Assembly (NCBI GenBank): GCA_938024995.1 | Contig: CALJDU010000015.1 | Location: 62,001-126,000, forward strand | Direction: 5' to 3' | Length of the DNA stretch: 64,000 nt | Origin: an uncultured bacterium | Lineage (GTDB): Bacteria > Myxococcota_A > Polyangia > Polyangiales > Houyiibacteriaceae | Shown: piece after piece, positions 27,742-35,432 of the stretch | Layout: the number at the start of each line of letters is the position of its first letter | How positions within the stretch are numbered: the first letter of the stretch is position 1 | Program-made: the position numbers and the translations under genes | Notes under the pieces: generated by a model | What the model was told of the DNA's origin: nothing | What the model saw: the letters and a program-made list of their open reading frames with translations, nothing else | Databases searched by the model: none

Positions 27742-27817
27742 TTCCGCACGCGGCGCCATCGCCGCGAGTTCTCCGCTCCGCTCCGGAACCCGCGCCTGAG
27801 CGCCTGTGCGGAAAACG
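27742..27817. repeat. Imperfect ~80-base repeat upstream of the TetR gene
   Basis: Aligns with 29516-29595 with few gaps. Shared blocks include TCTCCGCT, CGCTCCGGA, CGCGCCT, CCTG and GCGGA. Both copies lie about 40-55 bases upstream of a minus-strand start codon (27700 and 29461) in the same orientation, as expected of a common control region. Confidence 0.55.
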
Positions 27818-27868
27818 ATATTGGAAAGCGACGAAGGAGCGCTGAGCGGAGCGAACATGGGAGGGAGG

Positions 27869-27914
27869 CTCCAAATCATTTACCTATTTGGAGGGAGGGG
27901 CGGACAGCCCCTCC
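27869..27914. promoter_or_regulatory. Two adjacent inverted repeats between DUF2293 and TetR genes
   Basis: CTCCAAAT (27869-27876) pairs with ATTTGGAG (27886-27893). Immediately next, GGAGGGGC (27894-27901) pairs with GCCCCTCC (27907-27914) around a five-base loop. Both stems are perfect. They sit just past the DUF2293 stop on the minus strand, so termination is likely; the first could also be an operator. Confidence 0.5.
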
Positions 27915-27923
27915 AGAGAATAT

Positions 27924-28601
27924 TCATCCCTGACGGAAATGGCGCGCGAGCGGGCACGCCAGCGCCACCGGCTCGCCGCGACGATACCTCCCGAGCAACC
28001 GCTTGGAGCGCTTCGCGAGCATCCGCCGGGCTTCTCGTCGCGCGCCTTTGACGCGCGGGATCACCATGTCGTCGTACGCGGTCGTCTGGTGGCGCATCCA
28101 CGCGATCGTCGCGGCCTCTGCGCGTCGCTCGATCGGGATCCGCTTGGTGCGGGCGACGGTTCCGCTGCCGACCGGGGTCGCGTGCTCAGCGATCGCGCGC
28201 GCCATCTTCGCGGCGAGCGCTAGGTGCTTGGGCGCGAACCCAAGATACGCCAGGACCGCGCGTTCAAAGTCCTCCGCGTAGACCTCTTGATCCTCGGCGC
28301 GCTTTTTTCGCGCGCGCTCGAGCTTCCGCTTGTACTTGGGATCTTCTCGCTCGATGAGGAGACCCGCGCGGATCTCCTCGATACGATCCGTCGGCGCGTA
28401 GACGCCGCGCGAGAACATGCGGCGACCCTTCTTCTCTTTGACGACCCAGTGGGGGCCCGCGGACTTGACCCGGCGGGTCAGGGCGGCGTCTCCGGGTGGC
28501 AGAAGAGTCCATGAAGCGGGCGCCGTGAGCACGACGCCGCCCTTCGTCTTCACCTGGCCCGCGCGCGGACCGGGCGACACTTCGCGAACTTGGTCTGGCA
28601 A
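27924..28601 (-). CDS. DUF2293 family protein
   Basis: Up to 225 residues; the first codon TTG at 28601 is weak and an in-frame GTG seven codons on is possible. The C-terminal half carries the DUF2293 pattern (AATIAWMRHQTTAYD...VKGARREARRML, quoted in parts). The N-terminal half has a Lys/Arg/Glu-rich helix (KYKRKLERARKKRAED). The family function is unknown; its basic character suggests nucleic-acid contact, which is inference. The start is eight bases downstream of the methyltransferase stop, so the two are co-transcribed. No signal peptide. Confidence 0.78.
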   Translation of the reverse strand: MPDQVREVSPGPRAGQVKTKGGVVLTAPASWTLLPPGDAALTRRVKSAGPHWVVKEKKGRRMFSRGVYAPTDRIEEIRAGLLIEREDPKYKRKLERARKKRAEDQEVYAEDFERAVLAYLGFAPKHLALAAKMARAIAEHATPVGSGTVARTKRIPIERRAEAATIAWMRHQTTAYDDMVIPRVKGARREARRMLAKRSKRLLGRYRRGEPVALACPLARHFRQG

Positions 28602-28609
28602 GGAACGCG

Positions 28610-29461
28610 CTAGATCTTGCGGAGCTTCATCTGCACGTCGCTCGACCAGTGGGCGTCGAACGCGCGTACGCAGGTGTCGAGGTAGCGGTGGTAGTCGTCA
28701 AAGAGCTTATCGCCCCAGCGCTCGCGGATGGTCTCCTCGTGCATGCACATGCGGCGGAGCCACTCGCCGGTGGTCTTGCCGTAGCACGTGCGCTGCGTGC
28801 GGAGCTCTTCGATCTCCCAGTACGGGTTGACCGCCGCGATCAGCTCTTCGAGACGCGGGTTGAGGCCGCCCGGGAAGATGACGTCCGCGGTGAACTTGAG
28901 GTCGGAGAGGTCTTTGCGGTTCCGCGGGATCCGGTTGCGGAGGATCGCCTGGAAGCCGAAGCAGGAGCCTCGCTCAACCCAGCTCGCGGTCTTACGGAAG
29001 TACTCACGGTAGATGTCGATCGCCATGCCCTTGTGGGACTGGGCGGGGGAGCAGAGGTGGTCGATCATCTCGATGGAGATGAGCGCGTCGTACTTCTCCT
29101 CAGGCTCGTAGTCCTTGTAGTCCATGACGATCGCTTTGACGCCGTCGAGCCCCTTTGCGTGGATCCAGTTGCACTGCTCGGTCGAGAGCGTGATGCCGTG
29201 TGCGCGCTTGAGACCGCGATCGCGCGAGAGATACTCGAGGTTGCTTCCCCAGCCGCACCCGATGTCGAGCACGAGGCTGTCCTCGGTGGCCTCGGCGTAG
29301 TCCGCGAGGATCTTGCACTTCTGGATCTGCGCTTGCTCAAGCGTCTCGTCGCCGGTCAGGTAACTGGCCGACGTGTAGTGCATGTTCTCGTCCAGCCACA
29401 GGTTGAAGAACTCGTTGCTGATGTCGTAGGCGACTTCGATCTCGCTCTGGGTACTCGTCAT
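28610..29461 (-). CDS. Cyclopropane-fatty-acid-synthase-like SAM methyltransferase
   Basis: 283 residues from ATG 29461; sequence further upstream is non-conserved. The N-terminus YDISNEFFNLWLDENMHYT is the hallmark of CFA/mycolic-acid cyclopropane synthases. SAM motif I is LDIGCGWGSNLEYL, followed by GITLSTEQ and the acidic motif II region. It lacks the roughly 100-residue N-terminal domain of E. coli Cfa and so resembles the compact CmaA-type enzymes. These transfer methyl groups to double bonds of lipid acyl chains. With a desaturase about 13 kb away and a sterol reductase next door, a lipid-modifying role is likely; the exact substrate is unknown. Confidence 0.85.
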   Translation of the reverse strand: MTSTQSEIEVAYDISNEFFNLWLDENMHYTSASYLTGDETLEQAQIQKCKILADYAEATEDSLVLDIGCGWGSNLEYLSRDRGLKRAHGITLSTEQCNWIHAKGLDGVKAIVMDYKDYEPEEKYDALISIEMIDHLCSPAQSHKGMAIDIYREYFRKTASWVERGSCFGFQAILRNRIPRNRKDLSDLKFTADVIFPGGLNPRLEELIAAVNPYWEIEELRTQRTCYGKTTGEWLRRMCMHEETIRERWGDKLFDDYHRYLDTCVRAFDAHWSSDVQMKLRKI

Positions 29462-29515
29462 AACGGCGAGACCATGCCACCGATGGAAAGGGGTCGCCAG
29501 GCGGCTTATTTTCTG

Positions 29516-29595
29516 TTCCGCGCCGCCGGCGCTGACGCCGCTTGGTCTCCGCTTCGCTCCGGACCTCGCGCCTTCGCACCTGCGCGGAGACAACG
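29516..29595. repeat. Imperfect ~80-base repeat upstream of the methyltransferase gene
   Basis: Second copy of the element at 27742-27817, in the same orientation and at a similar distance from the downstream start codon (29461). The shared core includes CGCTCCGGA and CGCGCCT. This could be the operator through which the TetR protein controls both genes. Confidence 0.55.
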
Positions 29596-29647
29596 CTGAC
29601 TGACTGACCGGCCGGCCAATTTTCGTGAGTCTGTGCCGGAACGCAGC

Positions 29648-30064
29648 TCAGTCGGCGGCGACGAGGGCGCGGGCGAAGAGGGCCACCGCGCGCTTCAACG
29701 CGTCGTTCTCGATGTTGCTGGTGATGTAGCCGCTCAGCGCCGGCTCTTCTTCGGACAGCAGCGCGAGCGGATCGCCGATCGACGCATCGTCCAGGTTCGG
29801 GAAGCTCACGACTTTGCTCTCGACCTCAGTGTCCGCCTCCGCGCTCCTGAACTGACGCACGCACTCCGCGATCACTTCGGAGTGGAAGACCGCGTGCATC
29901 ACCGCTTCGCCGCCTTCGGAGGCGAGATGCGCGGTGACCCACTTGCTGACGTTGGGCTGAGTCTCGACGAAGTGGCCGATCGCGACCTGCGCGTACGCGG
30001 GGTTCTTCATGCGCACAGACACTTCGGCCACGACGCTCGCGACGAACTTCTCCGGGACAGCCAT
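29648..30064 (-). CDS. Small cytoplasmic protein of unknown function
   Basis: 138 residues, start ATG. No signal, membrane span or catalytic motif. It looks helical throughout (EKFVASVVAEVSVRMKN; AYAQVAIGHFVETQPNVSKWV). I do not recognise the family. It lies between the methyltransferase and the sterol reductase on the same strand, with 186 bases to the former, so it may start or end its own transcript. Codon use matches the neighbours. Confidence 0.72.
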   Translation of the reverse strand: MAVPEKFVASVVAEVSVRMKNPAYAQVAIGHFVETQPNVSKWVTAHLASEGGEAVMHAVFHSEVIAECVRQFRSAEADTEVESKVVSFPNLDDASIGDPLALLSEEEPALSGYITSNIENDALKRAVALFARALVAAD

Positions 30065-30121
30065 GAAGCGGACATATCAGGTCCGCGTGCGGCGCGCAGC
30101 CCGCTCCGAGTTCAGTCGAGT

Positions 30122-31309
30122 TCAGTAGACGAAAGGGAACATCTTGAACTTGGCGTGGCCGCAGTACTCGGTCCAGAGCGCGCCGTACTTCTCGCTGCAC
30201 CGTTTGTCGTCGCGTCCCGCGCGCTGCATCAGCAGGATGACGAGGGTGAGCGGAAGGATGTACGGGTAGGGAGACGAGAACCCAGCGCAGAGCGCGAAGC
30301 TGATGTAGACGCCGATCTCACCGGTGTAGTTGATCTTCCGACCGAGGCCCCACCAGCCGCTGATGAGCAGTCGCCCTCCGACCAGCTGGGGGGCCTTCCC
30401 CCAGATGCGAACCTTGTTGTCGCGCTTGAACGCGTCCTTCTGCCAGTTGCTGGTGCGGAACACCCAGTGGAAGAAGACGTGAAAGAGGATCAGCGCGACG
30501 AGGGCGAGGTTTCCGAGCGGCTCGTAGATCACGCCCGTCTCGCCTTCGCTAAAGCCGCGCCCGAGCACAAACCAGCCAACGATGCTGTAGAGGAACGGGA
30601 CGTAGACCAGGTCGCCCCAGATCAACATGAAGCCGAAGCGCTCGGCCATGATGTCCCAGGTCGTCAGCATGAAGTCTTCGCGGACGTAGTGCGTCATCAA
30701 GTACGCCCACGTGAACGCCTGGTAGAGCGCCATCTCGGCCGTAATGACGCCGAACGCTTCGTACTGTCCGTACGCAAACGCAGCGTTCATCACCGCCAAA
30801 CCGATCAGGCTCGGGTGGTAGGCGAACATCTTGAGGTCCACGCCGAAGAGCGTCGGGTTGAGCTCGACGCCGAACCACATGTCCTCTCCAAACAGGCGCC
30901 AATCGGTCTCTCCTTCCGCGGGGGGGACCGCGCCGCGGCGATGTCGCGCGGAGTCGAGACCGAGGCGTCCTCGGCCGCGAACAAAGAGCCAGAGGGTCAC
31001 GGCGAACGCGAACACGTTCACGACCAAAAAGAGCGACCAGAAGTGCGTGAGAAGCGGCGTGAGCGACCAGCCCCAGAACACGGTCCCCGCGGCAATGACG
31101 AGGTGGGTCGCGATGAAGAGCACGAGCCCGCTGAGCTTGTAATTGATCTGCTGGCCGTCGCGGAGCGGCATGCCCTTGCGCCAGAACCCGGGCAACGCGA
31201 TCGCGCCGAGGAAGAGGGCCCCCACGAAGCCAAAGAACCAGAGGCTGGCGTTCTGCAGCGTGGCGATGGTGATCGGGAGCAGCTCGATGCCGGTCAGGCC
31301 TGAAAACAT
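30122..31309 (-). CDS. Sterol reductase of the ERG4/ERG24 (C14/C7/C24) family
   Basis: 395 residues from ATG 31309. A polytopic membrane protein with about eight to ten hydrophobic segments. The family's NADPH/sterol signature is near the C-terminus (LLISGWWGLGRKINYTGE), and the final KYGALWTEYCGHAKFKMFPFVY region (quoted in part: EKYGALWTEYC, FPFVY) matches eukaryotic delta-14 and delta-7 sterol reductases. It should reduce a ring or side-chain double bond of a sterol with NADPH. The position specificity (C14, C7 or C24) cannot be decided here. Sterol synthesis is known in several Myxococcota. No oxidosqualene cyclase or other sterol gene is in the window. Confidence 0.86.
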   Translation of the reverse strand: MFSGLTGIELLPITIATLQNASLWFFGFVGALFLGAIALPGFWRKGMPLRDGQQINYKLSGLVLFIATHLVIAAGTVFWGWSLTPLLTHFWSLFLVVNVFAFAVTLWLFVRGRGRLGLDSARHRRGAVPPAEGETDWRLFGEDMWFGVELNPTLFGVDLKMFAYHPSLIGLAVMNAAFAYGQYEAFGVITAEMALYQAFTWAYLMTHYVREDFMLTTWDIMAERFGFMLIWGDLVYVPFLYSIVGWFVLGRGFSEGETGVIYEPLGNLALVALILFHVFFHWVFRTSNWQKDAFKRDNKVRIWGKAPQLVGGRLLISGWWGLGRKINYTGEIGVYISFALCAGFSSPYPYILPLTLVILLMQRAGRDDKRCSEKYGALWTEYCGHAKFKMFPFVY

Positions 31310-31413
31310 GCGCGCCTGGTATCGCGAACCCTCCCGCGCAGCAACGCTCGCTGGGGTAAACGGTGACCCCACGGGGCGAACGGGGGGGATCCTCGGTTGA
31401 GCGGGAAGGGGCT

Positions 31414-33480
31414 ATGCTTGCCGCGATGGGAATCCTTCGGCTTCAACACTTTGCGTTCTGGGTTTTGGCGTCGCTCACGGCCGCGTTCGTTGCGGGCTGC
31501 GGAGATGACCAGCCCGGGATGCGCGATCCTGCGTGCACGCGCGTCGGCATCGTTTGCTCTCGCGGTCTCGCGCTGAACTGCCGCGAGGGCGGGGTGGTCT
31601 CCAACGTGGAGAACTGCGTCGCTGATTCGTTGATGTGCGACGCCACGGCGGGCGGCTGTGTTGAGTGCACCTCGCTCGGGTCGTCACAATGTAGAGATGG
31701 CGCGTTCATCGATTGCTCCACCGACGGGACCATCGTCAGTCGCGATGACTGCGGCGCGCGCTCACTGATGTGCGATCCGGTGGCGGGTTGTACGGTGTGC
31801 AGTCCGTCGCGCGGATCCTGTGAAGGCAACACGCCGGTCCTGTGCAACGGCTCGGGAACCGCGCTCGAGCGTGGCGAGCCGTGCGCCGAAGGCACGCAGT
31901 GCGACGCCTCGGACGGCATCTGTCGCGACCTTTGCGCGGAGGCGGCCGAACAGCGCTCCTACGTGTCGTGCGACTACTTCGCGACCACGAGCGCGAACGC
32001 GGTCGCCGCGGAGTTCGAGCCCGCGATCGTCGTGAGCAACCCGCAGTCGATCGAGGCGGTGGTCACCGTGCGCGGCCCCTCCGGTGAGCGAGTCTTCAAC
32101 GTCGCTTCGGGGGCGGTCGAGACGATCCGTTTAGAGTGGCTCGCGACGGTGCTCCCGTATGAAACCGTTGGCGCTGACCGGGTCCCCGTGTCGATGATCG
32201 AGGCCGCGGGATCGTACCGCGTGACCTCCACGGTGCCGGTGACGGTGTACCAGTTCAACCCGCTCGACTACCGCATTTCGCGCGACTGCGCGTCGGACTC
32301 GGATCCGGTGGACGGTGAGTGTTTCGCGTTCAGCAACGACGCCTCGCTCTTGCTCCCGACGAACGTCTTGACCGGCGACTACCTCGCGCTCTCGCGGCCA
32401 ACACTCTTCCTCAAGCAAGAGGCGTTCGACGGAGTGGGCGGGCGGCTCGCGTTTGATGACTCTGGGACCGAGTCGCTCTTCAACTACTCGCATGGCTTCG
32501 TCACGATCGTGGGCGCGGATGACGGCCCGGTCGACGTCACGATCGAGTCGTCCGCGTTCGTTGTTCCTGGCGAAGGAGTCGAAGGCATGGCGCCCGGCGA
32601 CACCCAGACCATCACGCTTTCGCCCGGCGTCGCGCTCCAGTTGCTCTCGGGCCAGCCTCCCGAGGCCACCTGCTCCGGGCCGACGGATGACATCCCGATC
32701 GTGTGTCCGCCCGGCGTCACCGGCCCGTGCCGGATCCTTCAGACGTACTGCGACGTTGACGAGACCTATGACCTGACCGGCACGCGGATCCGCGCGACCG
32801 GAAAGGTCGCCGTGGTCTCTGGTCACGAGTGCGCGTTCGTGCCGCATAACCGCTGGGCCTGCGACCACCTTGAGGAGTCGATGTTCCCGCTTCAGGCGTG
32901 GGGCAACCGCGTGGTCGCATCGGTCACCCAGCCGCTCCGCGCAGAGCCGAACCTCTTCCGCATCCTCGCGGGCGGCCCGTCCACCGTGACGTTTTCTCCC
33001 GCCGTTCACGAGGACGTCACGCTGAGCGCGGGACAGTTCGTCGAGTTCGAGGCGAACGAAGACTTCGAGGTCGTGAGCACCGGGCCGATCAACGTCGGGC
33101 AGTTCATCGTCGGTCAGGACTACGCGGGCTTCGGCACCGCGGGCGCGACCGCCAACGGCGACCCCTCGTTCTCGCTCGGGATCCCCGTCGAGCAGTTCCG
33201 AACGCGTTACTCGTTCTTGGCGCCCACCACCTTCGAGGAGGCGTACGTCAACGTGGTCGCGCCGCTCGGTCAAGACGTGATGCTCGACGGCGAGCGCGTT
33301 GAGGGCGACTGGCGACCGATCGGGGACACCTCATTCCAGAGCGCACGCGTCCCGATCTCAGCAGGCGCGCACGTCATGGAAGCGGTCGCGGGCTTCGGGA
33401 TCACGGTCTACGGATTCGGCAGCTACACGAGCTATATGTACCCGGGCGGGCTCGACCTGAAGATCATCAATCTGATCTGA
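31414..33480 (+). CDS. IgGFc-binding-protein-like lipoprotein
   Basis: 688 residues from ATG 31414; ATG 31426 is possible too. Signal with lipobox VAGC. A Cys-rich segment follows (about 30-190, with repeated S(L)MCDAT/PVAGC-type units). The large remainder matches the IgGFc-binding N-terminal domain pattern: VPVTVYQFNPLDYR, NDASLLLPTNVLTGDYLAL, and the paired-Cys block VVSGHECAFVPHNRWACDHLEE. In Myxococcota such proteins are common surface proteins whose ligand is unknown; IgG binding should not be assumed. The stop overlaps the end of the opposite-strand gene by 14 bases. The 104-base gap to the sterol reductase start probably holds both promoters. Confidence 0.85.
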   Translation: MLAAMGILRLQHFAFWVLASLTAAFVAGCGDDQPGMRDPACTRVGIVCSRGLALNCREGGVVSNVENCVADSLMCDATAGGCVECTSLGSSQCRDGAFIDCSTDGTIVSRDDCGARSLMCDPVAGCTVCSPSRGSCEGNTPVLCNGSGTALERGEPCAEGTQCDASDGICRDLCAEAAEQRSYVSCDYFATTSANAVAAEFEPAIVVSNPQSIEAVVTVRGPSGERVFNVASGAVETIRLEWLATVLPYETVGADRVPVSMIEAAGSYRVTSTVPVTVYQFNPLDYRISRDCASDSDPVDGECFAFSNDASLLLPTNVLTGDYLALSRPTLFLKQEAFDGVGGRLAFDDSGTESLFNYSHGFVTIVGADDGPVDVTIESSAFVVPGEGVEGMAPGDTQTITLSPGVALQLLSGQPPEATCSGPTDDIPIVCPPGVTGPCRILQTYCDVDETYDLTGTRIRATGKVAVVSGHECAFVPHNRWACDHLEESMFPLQAWGNRVVASVTQPLRAEPNLFRILAGGPSTVTFSPAVHEDVTLSAGQFVEFEANEDFEVVSTGPINVGQFIVGQDYAGFGTAGATANGDPSFSLGIPVEQFRTRYSFLAPTTFEEAYVNVVAPLGQDVMLDGERVEGDWRPIGDTSFQSARVPISAGAHVMEAVAGFGITVYGFGSYTSYMYPGGLDLKIINLI

Positions 33481-34351
33481 TGAAGAGGCTCACGAGCTTG
33501 CCGAGCGGAGACTGCAGGGCGCGCTTGGGCGAGACGCGCGGTGGTGTTCCATAGACGAAAACGGTCTGTTCGTCGTTGAGGGTCACGCGCCACGCGGGCA
33601 CCGCGCGGACCTCGAGACGTTGCCGGCGGATCTGACCGCCCTCAGGGACGCCGGGATCGCGGGCCAGCTTCGCGACGATCGCGTCCAGCTCCTTATCGCG
33701 CGCCGCGTCCCGATAGCCACCGCGGCGACGCGGGACCTCCGTGATCCGTTCGCTCTCGTGCGACTGAACGACATCGCCCTCGCGCTCCTCGTCGAGCAGC
33801 TCGAGCAAGGCGTCGACGGGTAGGTCGCTGGCCTCGCTGATCTGCATCCGCTCGCAGCGCTTGATCTCCGAGACCGCGACCGGGCGACCGTAGACGCCGC
33901 CGGAGCCGCGACAGCTCTCGCAGTCCTGCCGTCCAGCGCCCCGACACGAGGGACACCGCCGACGCGACTTTCCGCCGCCGATCGAACCTTCGCCTTGGCA
34001 GGTGGCGCACTCGACGTCCCCGCTCGCGAAACAGAGCCCGCAGTCAAGGTGAAGGCGACCGCTAAGCGGGAGCGAGACGCGATGGTGCTCTTTCGCCTCG
34101 TCGGGCTGCTCGATGGGTTGCGCCCAGGGATCCGGCCTTGGGTCTTCCGTGTCGGGTCGCGAGGACGCCGCTTGAAGCGCGTACTCGATCCGGCGCATCT
34201 CGTAGAAGGTTGAGAGGTACACCTGCCGAGGTCCTACCGGGACCGCTTCCTTCGCGCTCGCCACCGCGACGCGCGCCCAACTCCGCGCTCCGCGCCACGC
34301 CTCAAGCGCGCTGAGCGCGTCGTTGAGGTCACCCGCTTCGTCCTGGGACAT
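33467..34351 (-). CDS. CxxCxGxG zinc-motif protein, paralogue 1
   Basis: 294 residues. The middle (about 108-160) holds four CxxC pairs in DnaJ-like arrangement: CGLC, CATCQGEG, CPSCRGAG and CESCRGSG. This is a zinc-binding, protein-folding-type module, but no J-domain is present. N-terminal helical region with GPRQVYLSTFYEMRRIEYA; C-terminal part with VRAVPAWRVTLND and VFVYGTPPRV, probably a beta domain. A close paralogue lies about 100 bases upstream with the same layout. No signal peptide. Role unknown; a chaperone-like or assembly function is inference from the zinc motif alone. Confidence 0.82.
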   Translation of the reverse strand: MSQDEAGDLNDALSALEAWRGARSWARVAVASAKEAVPVGPRQVYLSTFYEMRRIEYALQAASSRPDTEDPRPDPWAQPIEQPDEAKEHHRVSLPLSGRLHLDCGLCFASGDVECATCQGEGSIGGGKSRRRCPSCRGAGRQDCESCRGSGGVYGRPVAVSEIKRCERMQISEASDLPVDALLELLDEEREGDVVQSHESERITEVPRRRGGYRDAARDKELDAIVAKLARDPGVPEGGQIRRQRLEVRAVPAWRVTLNDEQTVFVYGTPPRVSPKRALQSPLGKLVSLFIRSD

Positions 34352-34390
34352 GCGGTCTGGGTAGTCACGTTCGACGCGCGCGTAAACTGT
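34352..34390 (-). promoter_or_regulatory. Conserved leader upstream of zinc-motif paralogue 1
   Basis: The 39 bases before the ATG closely match 35330-35370 before the other paralogue (shared GTCGAACGTGA and AGACCG, with TTTACG further up). No Shine-Dalgarno is obvious. Conservation of noncoding sequence suggests a shared promoter or leader kept after duplication. Confidence 0.5.
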
Positions 34391-34447
34391 CCGCGCGATC
34401 TACGACGTAAGGCCTGAAGATCGCCGCCTGAATCTGACCGCCCGACC

Positions 34448-35329
34448 CTAGTCGTGAGTCACGAAGAGCCGCGCGAGCTTACCCGCGGTCGATAAGAGGT
34501 GCCGCTCGGGGGTGACGCGGGGCGGGACCCCGTAGACGAACACGTCTCGGTCATCATCGAGCGTGACCTTCCAAGCCGGGACGGCGCGAACCTCGAGACG
34601 CTGCCGGAGAACTCGGCTCCCCGGTGGGATGTCGGGTGTGTTCCCCAGCGCGATCACGATCTCGCGCAGCGCCGTATCACTCGCCGTGTCGCGATAGCCC
34701 TGTCGGGGAAGGTCAACGATCCGATCGCTCTCGTGCAGATACACCGTCTCGCCTTCGCGTTCCTCGTCCATGAGTTCGAGAAGCGCGTCGAGCGGCAGCT
34801 CGCTTGCCTCGTCCACCTGCATTCGTTCGGAGCAATGGATCTCCGAGATCGCGGTCGGACGCGCGAAGACCCCACCCGACTCGGCGCAGACCGGACAGGC
34901 GATCCAGCCGCGGCGTGAGCACTCCGGGCACCCCACTTCTCGGTTCTCGAAGTCGTGCACCTTCCCGGCTCCGTCGCACTTTGGGCAACGCGCGTCCCCG
35001 CTGCCGTGGCAGATCTCGCAAACGAGGAAGAGCTGACCCTTGAGCGGAAGGGTGATGCGGTCGTGTGCTTTGGCGTCTCTCGAGTGGTCCATCGACAACG
35101 TCCACGGGTCGGGGCGGGGATCCGGATTTGCCGGGCACGTCGACGCGGCGATGAACGCGTACTCAACGCGACGTGTTTCAAAGAACGTCGTGAGGTAAAC
35201 CTGTCGCGGCGCGACCGAGACCGCGCGTTTCGCGGAGGGGACCCGCAGCCGCGCCCAGGGACGCGCGGTACGCCACGTCTCGATGGCGGCGAGCGCGTCG
35301 GCGAGAACATCGGATTGTCCCCCGGACAT
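34448..35329 (-). CDS. CxxCxGxG zinc-motif protein, paralogue 2
   Basis: 293 residues, colinear with the neighbouring paralogue over the whole length (APRQVYLTTFFETRRVEYAF; VRAVPAWKVTLDD; VFVYGVPPRVTP). Cys pairs here: CEIC, CPKCDGAG, CPECSRRG and CPVCAESG, so the Gly positions of the third and fourth repeats are less DnaJ-like. Both copies keep the acidic helix around LLELMDEEREGE. The product is probably a cytoplasmic zinc protein. Tandem duplication followed by change in the zinc region could tune partner binding. Confidence 0.82.
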   Translation of the reverse strand: MSGGQSDVLADALAAIETWRTARPWARLRVPSAKRAVSVAPRQVYLTTFFETRRVEYAFIAASTCPANPDPRPDPWTLSMDHSRDAKAHDRITLPLKGQLFLVCEICHGSGDARCPKCDGAGKVHDFENREVGCPECSRRGWIACPVCAESGGVFARPTAISEIHCSERMQVDEASELPLDALLELMDEEREGETVYLHESDRIVDLPRQGYRDTASDTALREIVIALGNTPDIPPGSRVLRQRLEVRAVPAWKVTLDDDRDVFVYGVPPRVTPERHLLSTAGKLARLFVTHD

Positions 35330-35370
35330 GACGGTCTAGGTACTCACGTTCGACTCGCTCGTAAACCGTG
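35330..35370 (-). promoter_or_regulatory. Conserved leader upstream of zinc-motif paralogue 2
   Basis: Counterpart of 34352-34390. Same order of blocks up to the ATG (TTTACG, GTCGAACGTGA, AGACCG), with small substitutions and one extra base near the start codon. Confidence 0.5.
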
Positions 35371-35432
35371 AGCGCGAGGGAGGCCGTCCCTCGGCGAACT
35401 CACGTCGCGCGTTCGGATGCTCAGTCGAACAC

